From assembly GCA_003158495.1 (NCBI GenBank), contig PMJT01000231.1:10118-16415 (forward strand): 6,298 nucleotides of DNA, read 5' to 3'. The notes under the pieces were generated by a model. The model was not told the DNA's origin. It was given only the letters and a program-made list of their open reading frames with translations, and did not search any database. The translations under genes and the position numbers were made by a program. Positions 1-4,431 of the stretch are shown piece after piece. Position 1 is the stretch's first letter. Each line of letters begins with the position of its first letter. This DNA is from Chloroflexota bacterium. Its GTDB lineage: Bacteria > Chloroflexota > Limnocylindria > Limnocylindrales > CSP1-4.

Positions 1-1676
1 GCGGCCTGGAGGTTCATCTGCGCGCCGGCGATCGTGACCGTGGGAGCGAGGTTGACGACGACGAACTTGGCCGCGAGCGCCCCCAGGACCATGTTGCCCA
101 GTACGCCTGCGCCGATCAACACGCGGTCGATCGCCCCGGACTTGAGGATCTCGGTCACGAACGACCGGCCGCGGGCGTAACCCTGCATCCAGGCCGTGTA
201 GCCGATGGCGACGATGACGATGGACACCAGGATCGTGTAGATGATCGGGCCGAGCGGATTGCCGGTCACTCCGGAGAGTGTCGGCACCACGGACCCACTC
301 GCGGTCCCGCCCGCGATACCGATGCCCAGCGCGAGCAGGATCGGCGTGATGGTGCTCTGGCTGAGAGTGTCGCCGATCCCGGCCATCGGCCCCATCAGGC
401 CGGACTTCACGGAGTTGATGGCGTCGTCGTCGATCGCGGCGCCGTTTGCGCGCTGCTCTTCCATGGCTATGACCGTGCCGTGGACCACATTGCCGAAGTT
501 CGGCTCGGTGTTGAAGAAGACCAGGTGCCGCTTGAGCGCGGCCCGGATTTCGTCTTCGGTCGTGTAGAGGCGCTTGATGATGGGCGTCATGGCGTGGGCG
601 AAACCGGTGCCCTGGAGCCGTTCGTAGTTGTAGTTGGCGTGGGCGAAAAACGTCCACAGAACCCACGACCGAACGAGGTCGCCGCGCGTCAGCCTGATGC
701 GTGGCTCGGCTCCGACGGCAGCCGGCACGGGCGCCGGAGCCACGGAGCCTTCGGCCGCCGCCATCGCCTCGGCCTTCGAATCGGCCGGGGTTCGGACGAA
801 GTTGAGGTGCAGGTACGCCAGCGCAAGCCCGATCGCCGCCACTACCACCAGCGACATCGCCTGATTCGTCGCCGTCATCAGGATGAAGCCGATGAAGAAG
901 TACGGGATCACCGCGCCGCGGAAGATGAAGCGCATGTTCAGCGCGATGCCGATCGCCGGCAGGATGCCGCCCGCGATGACCAGCCCGTTGACTGTCCACA
1001 GCGGAAGCCGGTTGAGGGCGTCCTGGACGTACGTCGGGCCATTGAGCGCAAACAGGAAGACAGGCACGAAGCTGATGACGAAGAGCAGAGCCTGACCCGG
1101 CAGCCAGTTCATCAACGCGACACCGGCGATGTCGGCCTTTTCGGCTCGAGCGTCGGCCCAGTGGGCAAAGACGGAGTCAGCAGCCATGCGGCCGTAGAAG
1201 ATGATCGTCCCGATTAGCCCGAGGCCGAAGGCGATCGGGATCGCCTTGGTGGCATCGATGCCGCTGGCCATGGCCACGGTCGTGCCCACCCAGCCGGCGA
1301 AGCCAGCGTCTGCCGGAAGCGTGCCGCCGGCGGAGATGAAGCCAAGGTACGGGATGTTGATCGCCGCGCCGATGAGCGTGCCCTGGGCCGGGTCGCCCAG
1401 GATCAGCCCGACGAAGAACCCCGCCACGAGCGGCCGATAGAGCGTGAAGAACGCGAGGCCGAAGAGCCACGGCGAGTTGGCGAGGTAGTAGCCCAGCGCG
1501 ATCAGCACTGCCTGCCACGCGGCGACCGTGATCGTGTGCGCGGCGGGTGCCGCCACCAGGCCGCCTGGGCTCGCTGCAAGCGCCACCCCCGGCACGGCCG
1601 CCGCCAGCAGGGCCAACACCACGACGCCGGCGCCGACGGCGGCCGTCGTGCCGAAGGCTCCGCGCCTCCGCTTCAT
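1..1676 (-). CDS. Mannose-family PTS permease, IIC and IID fused (partial, C-terminus off window)
   Basis: Reading the minus strand from ATG at 1676 gives 558 codons with no stop to the window edge. A strong Shine-Dalgarno (GGGAGGA, 5 nt before the ATG) supports the start. Residues 1-34 look like a signal peptide: MKRRR, a hydrophobic stretch, then a VALA/AS cleavage-like site. Residues about 50-295 are an EIIC of the sorbose/mannose type, with the family-like segments YRPLVAGFFVGLILGDPAQG (80-99) and NIPYLGFISAGG (107-118) and several membrane helices. Residues 297-326 are an Ala/Pro/Glu linker. From about 327 the EIID domain begins, with WTFFAHANYNYERLQG (341-356), FNTEPNFGNVVHG (388-400) and SGLMGPMAGIGDTLSQS (425-441). 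In this family IIC and IID together form the membrane channel that imports sugar while IIB phosphorylates it. E. coli keeps them as separate ManY and ManZ, so a single chain is atypical. IID is normally about 280 residues; about 231 are present here. The sugar cannot be told from sequence. An in-frame ATG at 764 in the linker could allow a separate IID product. Confidence is high for family and fusion, low for substrate. Confidence 0.93.
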   Translation of the reverse strand, partial: MKRRRGAFGTTAAVGAGVVVLALLAAAVPGVALAASPGGLVAAPAAHTITVAAWQAVLIALGYYLANSPWLFGLAFFTLYRPLVAGFFVGLILGDPAQGTLIGAAINIPYLGFISAGGTLPADAGFAGWVGTTVAMASGIDATKAIPIAFGLGLIGTIIFYGRMAADSVFAHWADARAEKADIAGVALMNWLPGQALLFVISFVPVFLFALNGPTYVQDALNRLPLWTVNGLVIAGGILPAIGIALNMRFIFRGAVIPYFFIGFILMTATNQAMSLVVVAAIGLALAYLHLNFVRTPADSKAEAMAAAEGSVAPAPVPAAVGAEPRIRLTRGDLVRSWVLWTFFAHANYNYERLQGTGFAHAMTPIIKRLYTTEDEIRAALKRHLVFFNTEPNFGNVVHGTVIAMEEQRANGAAIDDDAINSVKSGLMGPMAGIGDTLSQSTITPILLALGIGIAGGTASGSVVPTLSGVTGNPLGPIIYTILVSIVIVAIGYTAWMQGYARGRSFVTEILKSGAIDRVLIGAGVLGNMVLGALAAKFVVVNLAPTVTIAGAQMNLQA

Positions 1677-1680
1677 TCGT

Positions 1681-1687
1681 TCCTCCC
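1681..1687 (-). promoter_or_regulatory. Strong ribosome binding site for the IIC-IID fusion gene
   Basis: On the minus strand GGGAGGA lies 5 nt before the ATG at 1676. It fixes the start of the fusion protein upstream of the signal-peptide-like segment. The first recognisable IIC residues lie about 50 codons further in, so without this site a shorter start would have been tempting. Confidence 0.75.
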
Positions 1688-1713
1688 GCATCCGCCGGGG
1701 CGCCGACTTGCCA

Positions 1714-2196
1714 CTATTTGCCCGAATCGATCGATCGAAATGGGATCGGCCGGTCGTCGATGACGATCTGGACCTCGACCCGTGTGCCGAGTTGCTCGAT
1801 CTCCCGCAGCTCGCGTAGCTCGTCCGGGCTGACCGAGATCGACTTGTGAAGACGCTTGCGGCCCGGCCCCGAACCCATGCCACCGAGGTCCACGACATCG
1901 ATCGGGACTCCGGCCTGGCGCAATCCGAGGACACTCCGCGGCGAGCGGGCCAGGACCATTACGGGTTCCGGTGCCGCGGCGAGTTCGATCAGCCGAACCG
2001 CGCCGTCAGCCACGCCGTGGACCTCGACCGGAACACCCTGCGGCGCCGCCAGAGTCAGGACCTCGCGCAGGAACTCGTCCCGGGAAGTGGCGTCGTCGAC
2101 GATCACGATCCGTTGCGCACCGAGTGCCCGAAGCCACACGGCCACGACCTGGCCGTGGATCAAACGGTCGTCGATGCGGACGAGGCGAAGGCTCAT
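1714..2196 (-). CDS. Mannose/fructose/sorbose-family PTS component IIB
   Basis: This is a soluble cytoplasmic phosphocarrier of 160 residues, the normal length for free-standing IIB of this family. It takes phosphate from IIA and passes it to the incoming sugar at the IIC/IID channel. The N-terminus MSLRLVRIDDRLIHGQV carries the diagnostic IIB motif, with His14 as the expected phosphorylated residue. Other family-like segments are IVIVDDATSRDEF (30-42), VVDLGGMGSGPGRKRLHKSI (101-120) and a C-terminal GTRVEVQIV segment. The ATG start places the motif exactly where known IIB proteins have it. No convincing Shine-Dalgarno is visible, and the start lies 13 bp after the IIA stop, so translational coupling is likely. 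The next gene (IIC-IID) starts 37 bp downstream. Substrate specificity (mannose, fructose, sorbose, amino sugar or other) cannot be assigned. Confidence 0.95.
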   Translation of the reverse strand: MSLRLVRIDDRLIHGQVVAVWLRALGAQRIVIVDDATSRDEFLREVLTLAAPQGVPVEVHGVADGAVRLIELAAAPEPVMVLARSPRSVLGLRQAGVPIDVVDLGGMGSGPGRKRLHKSISVSPDELRELREIEQLGTRVEVQIVIDDRPIPFRSIDSGK

Positions 2197-2209
2197 GCGA
2201 TGCGAGCCG

Positions 2210-2617
2210 TCAGGATGCGCGTCGGGCGCGCTGGCGCTCCGTCTCGACGATGCCGCTTCGCCCGACCTCGAGGAGCCTCTCCACCAGCTCTTCGTCCAGC
2301 CCGCCGTCGGCCAGGGCAGCCTCGACGGTCATGGCCAGGTTCACGCCCGAGAGGCAGGTGATGCGCTGGGAGCGGCGCGCGATTGCCGTGGCGACGTTGA
2401 ACGGCGTGCCACCGAGAAGGTCGCACAAGACGAGGACGCGGCGGTGGTCCTGGCCGATGGCCGTGCGCAGCGACTCGGCGTAGCTATCGGGCGAGTCCGC
2501 GGCCTGGAGGCCGACGGCGGCGATGTCCGAGACTGGGCCGCAGATCATCTCGGCTGTCGAAAGCAGGGCAGCCGGCAGCGTTCCGTGGCCCGCGATGACT
2601 ATCCGGAACGCCCGCAC
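2210..2617 (-). CDS. Mannose-family PTS component IIA
   Basis: This 135-residue cytoplasmic protein accepts phosphate from HPr and passes it to IIB. The sequence matches the EIIA-Man fold: RIVIAGHGTLPAALLSTAEM (5-24), where His11 is the expected phosphorylated residue, then CDLLGGTPFNVA (65-76), the counterpart of the DxxGGxPFN motif, and LSGVNLAM (89-96). A longer reading from an ATG at 2752 is open, but I chose GTG at 2617 for three reasons. GGAGG lies 6 nt upstream. The family's usual N-terminus begins here. The extra 45 residues show no IIA similarity and would run through the operator dyad. It is the first gene of a minus-strand operon IIA, IIB, IIC-IID. IIA is a separate protein here, unlike the IIA-IIB fusion of E. 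coli ManX. No HPr or enzyme I gene is visible in the window. Confidence 0.93.
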   Translation of the reverse strand: MRAFRIVIAGHGTLPAALLSTAEMICGPVSDIAAVGLQAADSPDSYAESLRTAIGQDHRRVLVLCDLLGGTPFNVATAIARRSQRITCLSGVNLAMTVEAALADGGLDEELVERLLEVGRSGIVETERQRARRAS

Positions 2618-2623
2618 CCGTTG

Positions 2624-2628
2624 CCTCC
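2624..2628 (-). promoter_or_regulatory. Ribosome binding site fixing the GTG start of PTS IIA
   Basis: The minus strand reads GGAGG, then 6 nt, then GTG at 2617. This site decides between the GTG start and the longer ATG at 2752, which has no comparable signal before it. Confidence 0.7.
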
Positions 2629-2634
2629 GAGTAT

Positions 2635-2651
2635 GGCCGCGCGCGGCGGCC
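2635..2651. repeat. Perfect 6-bp GC hairpin in the PTS operon leader
   Basis: GGCCGC and GCGGCC are separated by a 5-nt loop (GCGCG). The element sits just upstream of the IIA ribosome binding site and would form a very stable small hairpin in the PTS transcript. In such GC-rich DNA a dyad of this size can occur by chance. A role in translation control or as a second protein site is only a possibility. Confidence 0.35.
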
Positions 2652-2657
2652 TGTCGC

Positions 2658-2686
2658 TTGACTCTGCCAGTCGTGTCTGCAAGTAT
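2658..2686 (+). promoter_or_regulatory. Possible promoter of the SorC-type regulator
   Basis: A good -35-like TTGACT (2658-2663) is followed after 17 bp by AAGTAT (2681-2686), a weak -10 with three of six consensus bases. The left half of the inverted repeat (2669-2688) covers the spacer and -10, which would suit autorepression. A divergent minus-strand promoter for the PTS operon must lie nearby, but I could not identify convincing boxes for it. Confidence 0.4.
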
Positions 2687-2710
2687 TGTCACGCAATGAC
2701 TTGCACGACT
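2669..2710. promoter_or_regulatory. Probable operator of the SorC-type regulator (inverted repeat)
   Basis: This 42-bp imperfect palindrome lies between the divergent PTS operon and the regulator gene. The inner arms are TGCAAGTATTG (2678-2688) and CAATGACTTGCA (2694-2705), which pair with one bulged base around TCACG. The outer arms AGTCGTG (2669-2675) and CACGACT (2704-2710) are perfect complements but are offset, because the left arm is 2 nt longer from the inner repeat. The dyad is locally AT-richer than its surroundings. SorC/DeoR-family proteins bind as tetramers to extended palindromes beside their own genes, so this is the best candidate binding site. The sequence shows the dyad directly; its use by the neighbouring regulator is inferred. 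Confidence 0.65.
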
Positions 2711-2766
2711 GTTTCTGGCGACATGATCGGGGCAGCAGGCTCGACCTGTCAAATGGAGCCCGCCTG

Positions 2767-3831
2767 ATGCTTGACGACACGGTCGAAATCAGGCGTTCGA
2801 TCGCGCCCGGACCGGTCGATAAGCCGGCGGGTGCCGGCGCCTCGGATGCTTCCGAAGCCTCGGGGCCGACCGAAGCGACAAGCGTGCGCGAGATGATGCG
2901 GCTCGTTGCGCAGCTCTACTACCTTCGTGAGCTCGGTCAGCCGGAAATCGCTGCGCTGACCGGCTTCTCCATCTCGAAGGTGTCGCGCCTCCTGGCTGCT
3001 GCAAGGGCCGCCGGCGTCGTGCGAATCTCGGTCGAGGGCGCGCCGTCCGAGCCGACGGCACTTGCCCGTGCATTGTCGGACGCGCTCGACGTGGAAGCCT
3101 GGGTCACGCCCGGCCAGGAGACTTCGCCCGCTCTCGCGGCCCGGCTGTGCGCCGTGGCCGCCGCGCCGCGCCTCGCCGAAGAGTTGCCAAACGAAGGGGC
3201 GATCGGCCTGACCGGCGGCTACACAGTGGAATCGCTCGTCGCCGCGCTGCCGTCCGAGTCCCGCCCGAAAGCCGTCGTCGTGCCGCTCGTCGGCGGCTGG
3301 GATTCGAGCAACCCGCACCTCAACAGCAACGAGATTGCCCGCCACATGGCCGAGCGCATCGGCGCCGCCGCGCGACTCCTCCACGCTCCGGGCCTGTTGG
3401 ACAACGAGGCCACCACCGCCGCCCTTCTCTCCGACAGTGCCGTAACCGCCACGACGCGCTTCTGGGGAGAGTTGCGCCTCGCCCTCGTAGGGATGAGCGG
3501 AGCGCCCCGGTTCGCGCCCGGCTACGGCACGGTCATGGACCGCCTGGACGAGGCCGGCCGCGACCGCCTCGCCGCCAAGGGGGCCGTCGGCGACGTCGCC
3601 GGCCACCTCGTCCGCCTCGACGGCTCGTTCGTCCAGGACGAGTGGGAGCGCCGCACGATCTCAATCCCGGTCGAGACACTCCGGAAGGTGCCGCGCGTCG
3701 TAGGCATCGCCGCGGGCGCAAACAAGGTCGAGACGATCGTGGCCGGCGCTCGGACGGGTCTGCTGCACGTCCTGATCACGGACGAACCCACGGCTTCGGC
3801 GGCGCTGGAGCTTGTTCGCTCGGGCCGGTAG
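2767..3831 (+). CDS. SorC/DeoR-type sugar-binding transcriptional regulator
   Basis: This 354-residue DNA-binding regulator probably controls the divergent PTS operon and itself in response to a sugar phosphate. Residues 1-38 are a poorly ordered Ala/Ser/Pro/Glu-rich extension. Residues 39-90 form the helix-turn-helix: LVAQLYYLRELGQPEIAALT (46-65), then the recognition segment FSISKVSRLL (67-76) and AAGVVRI. The rest is the SorC sugar-binding domain, recognised by GLTGGYTVESL (147-157), VVPLVGGW (171-178), LHAPGLLDN (205-213), GAVGDVAGHLVRLDG (272-286) and the closing block VVGIAAGANKVETI...VLITDEPTAS (311-344). The lysine and TDE of that block are typical of sugar-phosphate binders. The ATG at 2767 was chosen because TGGAG lies 8 nt before it. 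A TTG at 2686 in frame would add 27 residues but lies inside the operator dyad. The effector sugar is unknown, and whether it activates or represses is not evident. Confidence 0.92.
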   Translation: MLDDTVEIRRSIAPGPVDKPAGAGASDASEASGPTEATSVREMMRLVAQLYYLRELGQPEIAALTGFSISKVSRLLAAARAAGVVRISVEGAPSEPTALARALSDALDVEAWVTPGQETSPALAARLCAVAAAPRLAEELPNEGAIGLTGGYTVESLVAALPSESRPKAVVVPLVGGWDSSNPHLNSNEIARHMAERIGAAARLLHAPGLLDNEATTAALLSDSAVTATTRFWGELRLALVGMSGAPRFAPGYGTVMDRLDEAGRDRLAAKGAVGDVAGHLVRLDGSFVQDEWERRTISIPVETLRKVPRVVGIAAGANKVETIVAGARTGLLHVLITDEPTASAALELVRSGR

Positions 3832-3832
3832 G

Positions 3833-3899
3833 GGCCGGCACGGGGCGGCGGCGGGTGGCGCGGGACGGCGGCGGGCCACGCGCGCCGTGCTCGCCGGCC
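3833..3899 (+). terminator. Possible GC-rich hairpin after the regulator gene
   Basis: Immediately after the regulator stop, GGCCGGCACGG (3833-3843) can pair with CCGTGC (3885-3890) and CGGCC (3895-3899) across a 4-nt bulge. An inner GTGGC (3855-3859) pairs with GCCAC (3875-3879). The position suits transcription termination, but no T-run follows and the whole stretch is almost pure G and C, so chance pairing is likely. This is weak support for an intrinsic terminator. Confidence 0.25.
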
Positions 3900-3921
3900 G
3901 CGTCCGCAATCGCGGCGGCGG

Positions 3922-3927
3922 TATAGT
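3922..3927 (+). promoter_or_regulatory. Possible -10 box for the membrane protein/kelch genes
   Basis: TATAGT stands out in GC-rich DNA and matches five of six consensus -10 bases, about 50 bp before the next start codon. No recognisable -35 is found about 17 bp upstream (around 3899-3904). It may be a weak or alternative-sigma promoter, or chance. Confidence 0.4.
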
Positions 3928-3970
3928 CAGGTTCGAGGGTCGGGGATCGACGAGTTCAAACCTGATCAGG
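3927..3970 (+). repeat. Dyad TCAGGTT/AACCTGA with overlapping palindrome before the small membrane gene
   Basis: TCAGGTT (3927-3933) is perfectly complementary to AACCTGA (3959-3965). The right arm is also part of the perfect 10-bp palindrome CCTGATCAGG (3961-3970), whose last bases enter the Shine-Dalgarno-like AGGGGA (3968-3973). The left arm overlaps the end of the TATAGT box. The arms start 32 bp apart, about three helical turns, so a DNA-binding site is as plausible as an RNA structure. No function is proven. Confidence 0.35.
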
Positions 3971-3978
3971 GGATCGGA

Positions 3979-4431
3979 ATGGCGGCACAGAGGCGCAGGA
4001 CGGCACCGAACGCGAGGGGGGCCCGCGTCAGTGGCTCGGCGTTCGCGCTCGGAGGTGCGGCCCTGGTCCTCATCGGCATTGCCTCGATCCTCACTGGAAA
4101 CCCGAGCGTGGCCCACGATCTCACGCCTTTGGCCGGCCCCGGGGACCTGCTCGGGCGGTTCGGCCAGGTGGCGCCGATCGTCTCGGCTGCGATCGCGGCC
4201 GTGGTGGCGGGCGTCGTGGGCGTGCTGCTCGCCACGAAGCGCCTGACGCCGCTCGCGGCCGCCGTGGAACTGCTGATCCTCGGGCTGGCGGTCGAGGTCT
4301 GCATTGGCGGCGCCTCGGGCCGGATCGGCCATGCCACCGACGGTGCCGTGCTCGGCTCCACGGTCGCGTGCGTCATGGGTGGAACCGCGATCCTGGCCGG
4401 CGGCATCATCGCGGTCCTCGGCCATGAGTGA
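3979..4431 (+). CDS. Small four-helix membrane protein of unknown function
   Basis: I do not recognise the family of this 150-residue protein. A basic N-terminal tail (MAAQRRRTAPNARGAR) precedes four hydrophobic segments at about 19-39, 65-85, 90-110 and 124-147. The basic start suggests a cytoplasmic N-terminus, which with four helices would also leave the short C-terminus inside. One loop (40-64) carries TGNPSVAHDLTPLAGPGDLLGRF and is probably outside. There are Cys residues in the last two helices (108, 131) but no obvious catalytic or metal motif. AGGGGA, 5 nt upstream, supports the ATG at 3979. The last 8 bp overlap the start of the kelch gene, so the two are almost surely co-translated and may work together at the membrane. 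Confidence that it is a real gene is good; its function is unknown. Confidence 0.8.
   Translation: MAAQRRRTAPNARGARVSGSAFALGGAALVLIGIASILTGNPSVAHDLTPLAGPGDLLGRFGQVAPIVSAAIAAVVAGVVGVLLATKRLTPLAAAVELLILGLAVEVCIGGASGRIGHATDGAVLGSTVACVMGGTAILAGGIIAVLGHE

Noticed and set aside
480..1217. Long plus-strand open frame opposite the PTS IIC-IID gene
   Set aside because: The translation is Arg/Asp/His-rich with no recognisable motif, and the other strand encodes clear IIC and IID domains. It is a GC-driven shadow.
1724..1739. Short ATCGATCGATCGA tandem pattern
   Set aside because: It lies inside the IIB C-terminal codons (RSID) and is too short to be a functional repeat.
2618..2752. Upstream extension of PTS IIA to an ATG at 2752
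   Set aside because: The extra 45 residues show no IIA similarity, there is no ribosome binding site, and the extension would run through the operator dyad. GTG 2617 has GGAGG at ideal spacing.
2686..2766. TTG start giving the SorC regulator 27 more residues
   Set aside because: The TTG lies inside the inverted repeat and at the presumed -10. ATG 2767 has a good ribosome binding site.
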